DNA from: Donghicola tyrosinivorans
Lineage (GTDB): Bacteria; Pseudomonadota; Alphaproteobacteria; Rhodobacterales; Rhodobacteraceae
Direction of reading: 5' to 3'
DNA length: 64,000 bases
Assembly (NCBI RefSeq): GCF_003003355.1
Contig: NZ_PVTQ01000017.1
Span: forward strand, 1 to 64,000
The position numbers and the translations under genes were made by a program. The notes below the pieces were generated by a model. That model was not told where the DNA came from. It did not search any database and saw nothing but the letters and a program-made list of their open reading frames with translations. Positions 8,213 through 15,774 of the stretch are shown piece after piece. Position 1 is the first letter of the stretch. Each line of letters starts with the position of its first letter.

Positions 8213-9235
8213 GACCAGATCGACGGTTGACCGTTCGTTCAGGTCTTTCTTGTGATCCGCAAGGAATTGGTCAGCCGCTTTTTGTCCAGCCTCTTTAAGG
8301 GTTTGCAGGATGTAAGGGGTTGGCACCAGCTTGGTGGCGACAGACAGTTTGTTCATCAGATCATCATCGGCGATCATATGAACATTCACATCCTTCATCG
8401 CCCCTTGCTGGATTGATCCCGCATCAATCAGCCGCTTCACAAATGAAATCGCCCGCAACTCTCGCAGAAGCGAGGCGTTAAAGCTGATCTCATTCACGCG
8501 GTTCTGGATTTCCTGCGCGGTCTTCGGAACGTCTTCTCGCTCAAGCGGGTTAATGTTCACGATGACAATGTCGTCCGGCAAGTCTTTCTCAAACAACGGA
8601 AATAGCGCCGGATTTCCGGTGTAACCACCGTCCCAGTAAGCCTCTAGCTTGCCGGTCTCAGGGTCTGCGATCTCGACCGCTTGGAACATGGTTGGCAAAC
8701 AGGCCGAGGCTAGGATGACGTCGCAACTCAACTCATCCCCGCTAAAGACTTTCACCTTGCCGGTGCGGACATTCGTGGCGCAGATGTGCAGTTGTGGGCT
8801 GGCATGTTCGCAGACGTTGCCAAAGTCCAATTGTTCAACGATATGCGCCAGTGGGTTTCGATAGAACGGGCCCCATGCGTAAGGCGTAGTCATGCGCGAT
8901 AAGGCGTCTGACATCATATACGGCAGGCTCAGTTCAATGGCCTGAGACATCTGTGCTGGTGTGGGAAGAAACAGGCTCATCCAGTAAGGAATGCGCAGGT
9001 CCTTGGTCATCCCGACCTCATGCCACAGCCAATCCAGCGTCTCGCGCGCGCCTGCCCGCCCGTTGCGTACGAACCCCGACTTATAGGCTGCCGCATTCAG
9101 CGCCCCAGCAGATGTTCCCGCGATTGCATCGATTTCCAGATCCTCCTCATCCAGAAGCCGATCAAGTACCCCCCATGTATACGCCCCGTGAGCGCCGCCC
9201 CCTTGCAAGGCAAGGTTAATGCGTTTGGTGGCCAT
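8198..9235 (-). CDS. Patatin-like phospholipase/hydrolase
   Basis: The patatin fold is shown by the oxyanion-hole motif GGGAHG (about 12-17), the nucleophile elbow GTSAG (Ser near 42) and the DGG motif carrying the catalytic Asp (about 200). These enzymes hydrolyse acyl esters of lipids, and some bacterial patatin-like proteins act on polyhydroxyalkanoate. The gene lies 69 bases downstream of 3-hydroxybutyrate dehydrogenase on the same strand, which makes a role in polyhydroxybutyrate granule turnover plausible but unproven. A 9-bp hairpin (9270-9294) sits in the gap between the two genes. Confidence 0.85.
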   Translation of the reverse strand: MATKRINLALQGGGAHGAYTWGVLDRLLDEEDLEIDAIAGTSAGALNAAAYKSGFVRNGRAGARETLDWLWHEVGMTKDLRIPYWMSLFLPTPAQMSQAIELSLPYMMSDALSRMTTPYAWGPFYRNPLAHIVEQLDFGNVCEHASPQLHICATNVRTGKVKVFSGDELSCDVILASACLPTMFQAVEIADPETGKLEAYWDGGYTGNPALFPLFEKDLPDDIVIVNINPLEREDVPKTAQEIQNRVNEISFNASLLRELRAISFVKRLIDAGSIQQGAMKDVNVHMIADDDLMNKLSVATKLVPTPYILQTLKEAGQKAADQFLADHKKDLNERSTVDLVSMFS

Positions 9236-9269
9236 GGTGCACCAATCCTATGTGTTGTTTGGAAATATC

Positions 9270-9294
9270 AGGACGCGCCCAAACAGCGCGTCCT
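9270..9294 (-). terminator. Intergenic hairpin between hydroxybutyrate dehydrogenase and patatin genes
   Basis: A perfect 9-bp G+C-rich stem (9270-9278 with 9286-9294, 7-base loop) lies just after the dehydrogenase stop. There is no T run, so it is more likely an attenuating or RNA-stabilising element than a full terminator. Confidence 0.5.
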
Positions 9295-9304
9295 GTTACA
9301 AGGC

Positions 9305-10078
9305 TTAAAGTGCGGTCCAGCCGCCATCAACGCTGATCGTGGTGCCAGTGATCTGCTTTGCCGCGTCCGAGCAAAGGAAGACCGCCGTGCCGCCCAGTTC
9401 CTCAACGGTGGCGAATTCCTTCGAGGGCTGGCGCTCCAGCATGACGTTCTTGATCACGTCCTCACGGCTCATGTTGTATTTTTCCATGGTGTCGGGGATT
9501 TGCGCCTCGACCAGCGGGGTCAGAACGTAACCAGGACAAATGGCGTTGCAGGTGATCGGCTCTTGGGCGGTCTCAAGGGCGGTTACCTTGGTCAGACCCA
9601 CAACACCGTGTTTCGCCGCCACATAGGCCGATTTAAAGGGGCTGGCGGTCAGGCCATGGGCCGACGCGATGTTCACGATGCGGCCCCAACCGGCGGCGCG
9701 CATCTTGGGCAGCGCCGCTGCGGTGGTGTGAAATGCCGAGCTGAGGTTGATTGCGATGATCGCATCCCACTTTTCGGTGGGGAATTCGTCGATTCCCTTC
9801 ACGAACTGGATGCCCGCATTGTTCACCAGAATATCGCATGATTCGGCCTGTTCGATCAGCGCGCGGCACTCGTCCGGCTTGGACATGTCGGCTTTGATGT
9901 AACGGACGGTTACGCCAAATTCCGCCGACATGTCGGCGGCAAGCTTGTGATCTTCGGCCGTATCGGTAAAGGAATTCAGTACCACATCGGCACCGGCTTT
10001 CGCCAATTCGCGCGCAACGCCCAACCCGATCCCCGAGTTAGATCCAGTCACAACAGCGGTTTTTCCCTTTAAAGTCAT
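9305..10078 (-). CDS. bdhA: D-3-hydroxybutyrate dehydrogenase (SDR family)
   Basis: A 257-residue short-chain dehydrogenase interconverting D-3-hydroxybutyrate and acetoacetate with NAD. Visible are the nucleotide-binding TGSNSGIG (about 11-18), NNAG, and the catalytic pair in YVAAK preceded by the Ser of NIASAHG. The C-terminal IDGGWTAL-like ending (SVDGGWTAL) and the sequence SAYVAAKHGVVGLTK are typical of bacterial 3-hydroxybutyrate dehydrogenases. The ATG at 10078 begins the family-like MTLKGKTAVVTG; the 65 codons in frame upstream do not look coding. It serves polyhydroxybutyrate use, consistent with the patatin-like gene downstream. Confidence 0.88.
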   Translation of the reverse strand: MTLKGKTAVVTGSNSGIGLGVARELAKAGADVVLNSFTDTAEDHKLAADMSAEFGVTVRYIKADMSKPDECRALIEQAESCDILVNNAGIQFVKGIDEFPTEKWDAIIAINLSSAFHTTAAALPKMRAAGWGRIVNIASAHGLTASPFKSAYVAAKHGVVGLTKVTALETAQEPITCNAICPGYVLTPLVEAQIPDTMEKYNMSREDVIKNVMLERQPSKEFATVEELGGTAVFLCSDAAKQITGTTISVDGGWTAL

Positions 10079-10119
10079 CGTGCAGTCCCCTTGAGTAAAC
10101 TTGCGGTCGCAGCGGCACG

Positions 10120-10131
10120 CTGCAGATGCAG
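10120..10131. promoter_or_regulatory. Possible PhaR-type operator upstream of bdhA
   Basis: The 12-base element has the form CTGC-N4-GCAG, matching the PhaR binding consensus (CTGC-N3/4-GCAG) described for Paracoccus, and lies about 40 bases before the bdhA start. PhaR represses polyhydroxybutyrate genes and senses the polymer. The match is short, so chance is possible. Confidence 0.3.
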
Positions 10132-10241
10132 AATCGATTCCTATCAAAATCGCAATTCGCGGCGGGGGAAAGTGGTTCCGGCATTTTCCCGCCCCTCGCG
10201 GAAAAATGAGGTGGAATGAAGAACTTGCAAAGGGAACTGGC

Positions 10242-10271
10242 CAAAAAAAAGCGCCAGCACGAAGCTGGCGC
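10242..10271 (-). terminator. Intrinsic terminator of the candidate small RNA
   Basis: An 8-bp G+C-rich stem (10251-10258 with 10264-10271, 5-base loop) is followed on the minus strand by eight T residues. No protein gene on this strand lies upstream within reach, so it must end a short independent transcript. Confidence 0.8.
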
Positions 10272-10318
10272 AAGTCATTGAGGCAGGTTTCATACAGGCA
10301 AGAAACCTATCGAGCAGT
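10244..10318 (-). ncRNA. Candidate small regulatory RNA, two hairpins, about 75 nt
   Basis: Between bdhA and the solute-binding-protein gene the minus strand carries a compact transcription unit with no open frame. It has a promoter with 17-base spacing (10325-10353). The predicted start is near 10318. A first hairpin follows (7-bp stem AGGTTTC/GAAACCT, about 10286-10309), then a second with an 8-bp G+C-rich stem (10251-10271) ending in eight T residues. Promoter, two stem-loops and an intrinsic terminator in about 75 nt is the standard plan of an Hfq-type trans-acting RNA. I do not recognise the family. Its targets and expression are unknown. Confidence 0.6.
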
Positions 10319-10324
10319 ACCTCT

Positions 10325-10353
10325 TATATAAGCAACTCAGCGCCGGCATCCAA
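10325..10353 (-). promoter_or_regulatory. Sigma70-type promoter of the candidate small RNA
   Basis: On the minus strand a -35 TTGGAT (10348-10353) and a -10 TATATA (10325-10330) are separated by exactly 17 bases. The expected start is about 10318. Confidence 0.55.
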
Positions 10354-10433
10354 GCTAAAAGTTTGAAAACACGGGGCTCGGTGGATAGGATTCACAGAAG
10401 ATTGAATCTATTCCTTTGCGAGGAGTCCCCATC

Positions 10434-12251
10434 GTGGCAATAAAAATAAGGCAGTTGGCGCAGGCAGTCACCCTGACAGGCATCATCTCAGCACTTCCTG
10501 TTTTCAGCTTTGCAGAGCCCGCCCATGGCATCGCCATGTACGGCGAACCCGCTTTGCCCGCCGATTTCACCCATTTGCCATATGCAAATCCCGATGCCCC
10601 GACAGGCGGCGTTGTTGCAATGGGTGAAGTGGGCAGCTTTGACAGCCTAAACCCCCATCAGGCAAAGGGAAATGTCCCTTGGCAGCTGCGGTTCCTTGCC
10701 TATGAAAGCCTGATGGAACGCAATTGGGACGAACCTTTTGGCCTATATGGGCTCTTGGCCGAATCGATTGATGTGGGCCCAAATCGCGAATGGGTGGAAT
10801 TTACCCTGCGACAAGAGGCAAAATTCTCGGACGGATCGCCGGTCACGGTTGAGGATGTGATGTGGTCCTATGAGACTTTGGCGACTGAAGGGCATCCCCG
10901 ATACGCGGGCATCTGGTCCAAGATCGCCAGCATGGAAAAAACCGGCGAGCGGAGCCTGAAATTCACCTTCAACGTGGACGATCCCGAACTGGCACTGCTG
11001 GTGGGGATGCGCCCCGTTCTGAAGAAGGCGCAGTTTGACGGCATTTCTTTCGCAGAGGCGGGCCTGAGTGTCATTCCGATCTCTACTGCCCCTTACATGA
11101 TCGACAGCTATGAGGCGGGCCGCTACGTGCGCCTGAAGCGTAATCCTGACTACTGGGGCGCGAATGTGCCGGTACGCAAGGGCACCAACAACATCGACGA
11201 AATCCGGATGGAGTTCTATGGCGACGCCTCGGTCATGTTCGAGGCCTTCAAGGCGGGCGAACTGAACGGGTATCGCGAAAGCAATGCGGAAAAGTGGGAC
11301 ACGCAGTTCAACTTCCCCGCGGTGCAAGAAGGTCGCGTAATGAAGTCGGAAATCCCGCACCAGCGTCCCTCGGGGATCACCGGCTTTGCCATGAACACCC
11401 GCAAAGCACCCTTTGACGATATCCGCGTTCGCGATGCGATGATGCATGCGTTCAACTTTGAATTCATCAACCAGACCATGACCGGCGGCAAGCAAGAGCG
11501 GATCACCTCGTTCTTCTCGAACTCGGTTCTGGGAATGGACAATGGCCCTGCAGAAGGCCGCGTGCTGGAATATCTGACACCCTACGCAGACGCCCTACCC
11601 GCTGGCGCGATTGACGGCTACGCCCTGCCTGTCAGCGACGGCACCGAACGCAATCGCGGCAACCTGCGCAAAGCGAATGATCTGCTGGAAGAGGCCGGCT
11701 GGACGATTCAGGACGGCAAACGCGTGAATGCGGCGGGCGAGCCGCTGACGTTCGAGATTGTCCTGTCACAGGGCAGCTCTGAGGTGCAGTCGATGATGGA
11801 CATCTTCGCCTCCAGCCTTGAGCGTCTGGGCATCACGCCGACCATCACCGTCATCGATCAGGCCCAATATACCGAGCGTATGAACGCCTTTGACTATGGC
11901 ATGACCTACTACCGTCGTGGTGTCTCGCTGAGCCCGGGCAACGAACAGTATCTCTACTGGGGGTCGGAGGCTGCGGATAAGGAAGGCAGCTATAACATTA
12001 TCGGCATCGACAGCCCCGCTGTGGACGACATGATCGGCAATATCCTGACCGCCCAAAGCAACGAGGATTTTGTCGCCGCGACCCGTGCCCTTGACCGTAT
12101 CCTGACCGCTGGCCGCTATATCATTCCGATCTATCAGTGGAATGTAAGCTGGATTGCTCATGACGCGCGTCTGAAGTATCCCCAGCACTTGCCGATCTAT
12201 GGTGACTGGATCGGATTCATGCCAGACGTCTGGTGGTACGAGGAGAAGTAA
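10434..12251 (+). CDS. Extracellular solute-binding protein family 5 (peptide/microcin C-type, YejA-like)
   Basis: A 605-residue periplasmic binding protein of the DppA/OppA superfamily. A signal peptide (about 1-27, ending VFSFA) precedes the mature domain. The stretches GEVGSFDSLNPHQ and RFLAYESLMERNWDEPF place it near YejA-type proteins, which deliver peptides to an ABC importer. The start is the GTG at 10434, set by GAGGAG eight bases upstream; ATG is not available in the right place. No permease or ATPase gene is adjacent, so it either serves a transporter encoded elsewhere or acts alone. A small lipoprotein gene follows after two bases. Confidence 0.85.
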   Translation: MAIKIRQLAQAVTLTGIISALPVFSFAEPAHGIAMYGEPALPADFTHLPYANPDAPTGGVVAMGEVGSFDSLNPHQAKGNVPWQLRFLAYESLMERNWDEPFGLYGLLAESIDVGPNREWVEFTLRQEAKFSDGSPVTVEDVMWSYETLATEGHPRYAGIWSKIASMEKTGERSLKFTFNVDDPELALLVGMRPVLKKAQFDGISFAEAGLSVIPISTAPYMIDSYEAGRYVRLKRNPDYWGANVPVRKGTNNIDEIRMEFYGDASVMFEAFKAGELNGYRESNAEKWDTQFNFPAVQEGRVMKSEIPHQRPSGITGFAMNTRKAPFDDIRVRDAMMHAFNFEFINQTMTGGKQERITSFFSNSVLGMDNGPAEGRVLEYLTPYADALPAGAIDGYALPVSDGTERNRGNLRKANDLLEEAGWTIQDGKRVNAAGEPLTFEIVLSQGSSEVQSMMDIFASSLERLGITPTITVIDQAQYTERMNAFDYGMTYYRRGVSLSPGNEQYLYWGSEAADKEGSYNIIGIDSPAVDDMIGNILTAQSNEDFVAATRALDRILTAGRYIIPIYQWNVSWIAHDARLKYPQHLPIYGDWIGFMPDVWWYEEK

Positions 12252-12253
12252 AC

Positions 12254-12370
12254 ATGCGCCCCATCATCGCTCTCGCTGTGGTGCTGACACTTGCGGCCTG
12301 CAACACCGTTGCAGGGGTCGGAGACGACCTTTCCGGCGCGGCGCGCTCGGTTCAAAGCTGGGCACGCTAA
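12254..12370 (+). CDS. Small entericidin-like lipoprotein
   Basis: A 38-residue gene too short for most callers. It starts two bases after the solute-binding-protein stop with AGGAG (12241-12245) as ribosome site. The product is MRPIIALAVVLTLAAC followed by about 22 mostly polar residues: a signal peptide with a lipobox LAAC (Cys16) and a short tail (NTVAGVGDDLSGAARS) with the glycine/alanine-rich look of the entericidin family. Entericidins are small cell-envelope lipoproteins, of which EcnB can promote lysis; the role here is unknown. An intrinsic terminator follows. Confidence 0.8.
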   Translation: MRPIIALAVVLTLAACNTVAGVGDDLSGAARSVQSWAR

Positions 12371-12388
12371 AATTCCAGTAGCTTTGTG

Positions 12389-12421
12389 TGACGGCGCGCA
12401 GTAGCGTGCCGTCATTGTTTT
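12389..12421 (+). terminator. Terminator after the entericidin-like gene
   Basis: A roughly 10-bp stem (11-base arms near 12389-12399 and 12403-12413, one G-T pair) is followed by ATTGTTTTAA. It ends the solute-binding-protein/entericidin transcript. Confidence 0.75.
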
Positions 12422-12434
12422 AACTGGGACCCCC

Positions 12435-12911
12435 ATGAATATCCTTGTCCTATCGGCAGCCAATGCTGCCCGTTCGCTGATGCTGGAAGCGTTGCTCAAC
12501 GACATGAGCCGCGGCCGTATCACAGCTTACTCTGCCGCGCCTGTGCCGGCCGAGGCTCCGCATCCCCATACTCTTGATCTGCTGCGCGCCGATGATATCG
12601 ACGCCGATGATCTGTACCCGAAGTCATGGGAAGAGTTTTCGGGCCCTAAAGCGCCCGAAGTGGATGTGGCCATCTATCTGGATTCGGACACTGCCGCCCT
12701 CAAGCACCCCACCTTTGCCGGTGGCCCGATCGAGGTGACTTGGCCGATCGACGATGTGAAGGCGTTGGACGAAGGCGCGCAGCCGCAGGCGATTGCGGCA
12801 ACCTATGCGACCTTGCAAAAGCGCGTCTCGGCCTTCCTAAAGCATGGCCCCGAAACGCTGGATCAGGGCGAACTGAAGCAGGTTCTCAAGCGTCTGGCCA
12901 AGGTGGTCTAA
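12435..12911 (+). CDS. Low-molecular-weight phosphatase/ArsC-fold protein lacking the catalytic cysteine
   Basis: The N-terminus MNILVLSAANAARSLMLEALL aligns with the P-loop of low-molecular-weight tyrosine phosphatases and thioredoxin-type arsenate reductases (CxGNxxRS). The position of the nucleophilic Cys is Ser7 (codon TCG), while Asn10, Arg13 and Ser14 are kept. The 158-residue length fits the fold. It is therefore unlikely to be an active phosphatase or arsenate reductase; it may bind a phosphate or phosphoprotein ligand. It stands alone, between two terminators. Confidence 0.7.
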   Translation: MNILVLSAANAARSLMLEALLNDMSRGRITAYSAAPVPAEAPHPHTLDLLRADDIDADDLYPKSWEEFSGPKAPEVDVAIYLDSDTAALKHPTFAGGPIEVTWPIDDVKALDEGAQPQAIAATYATLQKRVSAFLKHGPETLDQGELKQVLKRLAKVV

Positions 12912-12934
12912 AACCGCCTTTCAGGCGCTTTTAT
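12911..12934. terminator. Bidirectional terminator between convergent genes
   Basis: A short stem (CGCCT/AGGCG, 12915-12919 with 12923-12927) is flanked by AAAA on the left and TTTT on the right, so it can stop both the phosphatase-fold gene and the XRE-cupin gene, whose 3' end it overlaps. Confidence 0.6.
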
Positions 12935-13554
12935 TGAAGGGATGTCACCCACAGGATGGTGGCATCCTCTGCGCTGGTTGAAACCACGTTGTGACCCATC
13001 GTGGCATCGTAATAGGCGCTGTCCCCCCGCTTCATTTCCACCGGCTCGTAGAACTCGGTGTAAAGGCGGATGGTGCCCGTCAGCACATACAGAAACTCTT
13101 CGCCATCATGGCGCACCCAACCGTCGAATTCTTCGATCTTGCGGGCGCGAATCCGTGCGCGGTAAGGCAGCATGGATTTCTTGCGCAGCCCTTCGGCCAG
13201 CAACTCGTGCTCATAGGTGGTGGTGTTATGCGCCGCGCCTTGCCCTGACTGGGTCGTGACCATGCGTCCGTTGATCTGTTCGCGCTGCGGAGGCGTGAAC
13301 AGCTGCGGCACTGAAATGCCCAAGCCGACGGCCAGCTTTTTCAGCGCATCATAGGTGGGCGACATCTGCCCGTTCTCGATCTTCGAGAGGGTCGAGCGGG
13401 CCAGCCCCGCCTGTTGTGCGGCCTGTTCCATGGTCCAGTTCCGCTCTTTGCGCAGGTCGCGCACGCGGGCACCAAGATCAAGGGGCATGACATTCCCGTC
13501 CTCGCCGCTTTCACGGGCCACGCGGATCAGGTGCTTGGGGTCGGTTTGGGTCAT
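12931..13554 (-). CDS. XRE-family transcriptional regulator with C-terminal cupin domain
   Basis: Residues about 27-82 form an XRE/Cro helix-turn-helix (LGARVRDLRKERNWTMEQAA, then STLSKIENGQMSPTYDALKKLA). Residues about 130-205 form a cupin-2 sensor domain (HDGEEFLYVLTGTIRLY and RGDSAYYDATMGH). This class often represses a neighbouring catabolic or stress gene in response to a small ligand. It is divergent from the acyl-CoA-synthetase gene with only 64 bases between start codons, so that gene is the likely target. The effector is unknown. Confidence 0.9.
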   Translation of the reverse strand: MTQTDPKHLIRVARESGEDGNVMPLDLGARVRDLRKERNWTMEQAAQQAGLARSTLSKIENGQMSPTYDALKKLAVGLGISVPQLFTPPQREQINGRMVTTQSGQGAAHNTTTYEHELLAEGLRKKSMLPYRARIRARKIEEFDGWVRHDGEEFLYVLTGTIRLYTEFYEPVEMKRGDSAYYDATMGHNVVSTSAEDATILWVTSLQ

Positions 13555-13618
13555 GAAACCTCTGTAATTCCAGCCTGTAGGACTTGCAACATAGCCCGCC
13601 GCCGCTTACGCCGATGCT

Positions 13619-15133
13619 ATGCTTTCGATCTCTGATACACCGGCATCGCCGCCCTGTCCCGCCCCATTCAATCTGGCCGCCTATGTCCTTGATGGCTCGG
13701 GCGCGGCGGATGACAAGATCGCTCTGGCGGTGCTGGCTTTGTCCGGCGCCGAACGCTGGAGCTTTGGCAAGCTGCGGGCCGCTGCCCTTGGGACCGGAGC
13801 GGGTCTTCTTGAGGCAGGTCTAAAGCCCGGCGATCGGGTGCTGATCCGGCTAGGTAATACGGTGGATTTCCCTCTGGCCTTTTTGGGCGCAATCGCCGCC
13901 GGTCTGGTGCCTGTGCCGACCTCAAGCCAATTGACAGCGGTTGAGGCGGAAAAGCTGGCCCAAGTGATCCAGCCCGCAGCCGTCCTGCAAGCGCCCGATG
14001 TGCCCGCACCCACGGGCGACTGGCGCAGCATCGCGCAGGATGATCTGCGCGCCATGCGGGATCTTGACCCTGTCCGGCCCGTATTGGGGGATCCCGACCG
14101 CGAGGCCTATATTATCTTCACCTCCGGCACTTCTGGCGTGCCCCGCGCTGTGCGCCACGCCCACCGCGTTGTTTGGGCGCGGCGGATGATGTGGCGTGGT
14201 TGGTACGATCTGCACAGCACTGACCGACTGCTGCACGCAGGCGCGTTCAACTGGTCCTTTACGCTGGGAACCGGTCTTCTGGACCCTTGGGCTTGCGGGG
14301 CCACCGCTCTGATCCCGCAGGACGGCACCGATCCCCGCGCCCTGCCCCTATTGCTCAAACGGCACGACGCCACTCTGCTGGCCGCCGCACCGGGCGTCTA
14401 TCGCAAGCTGCTGACGGGCGATACGCCCCTGTCGTTGCCCAAGTTGCGTCACGGCCTTTGCGCAGGTGAAAAGCTGCCCGAGGCACTGCGCAGCAAATGG
14501 CAGGAAACCACCGGTACCGGCCTTTATGAGGCTTATGGCCAGACCGAGATTTCGACGTTTATCTCTTCCTGTCCCGCGACGCCCGCGCCCGCCGGTACGC
14601 TAGGGCTGCCGCAACCGGGCCGCCGTGTGGCGATCGTCGATGATAGCGGTCAACCCGTGCCTCTTGGCACCGAAGGCACCATTGCCATTCACCGTCATGA
14701 TCCGGGTCTGATGCTGGGCTATCTGGACGCGCCCGAGGAGACCCAAGCCAAGTTCCGTGGCGACTGGTTCCTGACCGGCGATCAAGGCACGATGGATGAA
14801 AGCGGCGCAATCACATATCTGGGCCGCGACGATGACCTGATGAACGCGGGCGGCTTTCGTGTGTCTCCTCTAGAGGTCGAGCATGCATTGGCCCATCTGG
14901 ACGGGATCCACGAAATCGCCGTCACCGATGTCGAGATCAAAGCCGACGTGCGCGTCATTGCGGCCTTTTACGTCGCCGACACAGAACTGGACGAAGCTGC
15001 TTTGACCGCAGCCGCCGGAGAAATTCTGGCCCGCTATAAACAACCCCGCCTGTGGGTGCGGCTGGACAGCCTGCCCCGCAATCCGAATGGCAAGCTGCGC
15101 CGCAAGGCGCTGGCACTGCCCGAAGACCGTTGA
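13619..15133 (+). CDS. Acyl-CoA synthetase / AMP-dependent ligase
   Basis: A complete 504-residue member of the acyl-adenylate-forming family, which activates a carboxylic acid with ATP and transfers it to CoA. Motifs in order: the phosphate loop FTSGTSGVP (about 167-175), YGQTE (about 307-311), GDWFLTGD, GRDDDLMNAGGFRVSP, and the C-terminal PNGKLRRK with the adenylation Lys. The size and the RMMWRGWYDL region resemble aryl- and short-chain acyl-CoA ligases such as benzoate-CoA ligase; substrate cannot be read from sequence. It heads a close run with a DsbA-family protein (10 bases on) and an MFS exporter, and is divergent from an XRE-cupin regulator. Confidence 0.88.
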   Translation: MLSISDTPASPPCPAPFNLAAYVLDGSGAADDKIALAVLALSGAERWSFGKLRAAALGTGAGLLEAGLKPGDRVLIRLGNTVDFPLAFLGAIAAGLVPVPTSSQLTAVEAEKLAQVIQPAAVLQAPDVPAPTGDWRSIAQDDLRAMRDLDPVRPVLGDPDREAYIIFTSGTSGVPRAVRHAHRVVWARRMMWRGWYDLHSTDRLLHAGAFNWSFTLGTGLLDPWACGATALIPQDGTDPRALPLLLKRHDATLLAAAPGVYRKLLTGDTPLSLPKLRHGLCAGEKLPEALRSKWQETTGTGLYEAYGQTEISTFISSCPATPAPAGTLGLPQPGRRVAIVDDSGQPVPLGTEGTIAIHRHDPGLMLGYLDAPEETQAKFRGDWFLTGDQGTMDESGAITYLGRDDDLMNAGGFRVSPLEVEHALAHLDGIHEIAVTDVEIKADVRVIAAFYVADTELDEAALTAAAGEILARYKQPRLWVRLDSLPRNPNGKLRRKALALPEDR

Positions 15134-15142
15134 AGGACTCCC

Positions 15143-15772
15143 ATGGTAAAGTTGAACATCTTTTCGGACCCGATCTGCCCTTGGTGCTACATCGGTTACA
15201 CCCAATTAAGCCGCGCTTTGGAGGCCAAGCCTGATCATCCGTTTGAACTGGAATGGCTGCCGTTCCAGCTAAACCCCGAGATGCCCGCGGGCGGTATGGA
15301 CCGTCGCGCCTATCTAGAGGCAAAGTTCGGCGGTAAGGACAATGCCGTAAAAGTTTACGGGCAAATCGCTGAAAAGGCTGAGGAAATAGGACTTGAGCTG
15401 AATTTGTCTGCGATTTCGCGCACACCCAACACGCTTGATGCGCACAGACTAATTCACTGGTCTGGGGTCGAATGCAGGCAAACCCCCGTTGCAACTGCAA
15501 TGTTTCAGGCCTACTTCCAAGAAGGTCGCGATCTCTCGGATCATGAAGTGCTTGCCGATATCGCCGACGGGGCCGGACTGGACGCTGCTGTGATTATGCG
15601 TCTGCTGGCCAGCTCCGCCGACAAAGACGAAATTATGAAAAAAGACGCCATGGCCCGTGAAATGGGTGTTCAGGCGGTGCCGACGTTCGTCGTGGCTGGC
15701 CAACATGCCGTGCCCGGAGCGCAACCGACCGAGCTTTGGGCCAAGGTGATCGACGAACTTGTAGGAGCCTAA
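15143..15772 (+). CDS. DsbA-family (FrnE-like) thiol oxidoreductase
   Basis: A 209-residue cytoplasmic DsbA-fold protein: no signal peptide, active-site CPWC (Cys12-Cys15) within SDPICPWCYIG, and the cis-Pro segment VQAVPTFVV near 175. The same fold includes FrnE and 2-hydroxychromene-2-carboxylate isomerases; retention of both cysteines favours a dithiol-disulfide role. It lies between the acyl-CoA synthetase and an MFS gene with minimal spacing, so the three are probably co-transcribed. Confidence 0.88.
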   Translation: MVKLNIFSDPICPWCYIGYTQLSRALEAKPDHPFELEWLPFQLNPEMPAGGMDRRAYLEAKFGGKDNAVKVYGQIAEKAEEIGLELNLSAISRTPNTLDAHRLIHWSGVECRQTPVATAMFQAYFQEGRDLSDHEVLADIADGAGLDAAVIMRLLASSADKDEIMKKDAMAREMGVQAVPTFVVAGQHAVPGAQPTELWAKVIDELVGA

Positions 15773-15774
15773 GT

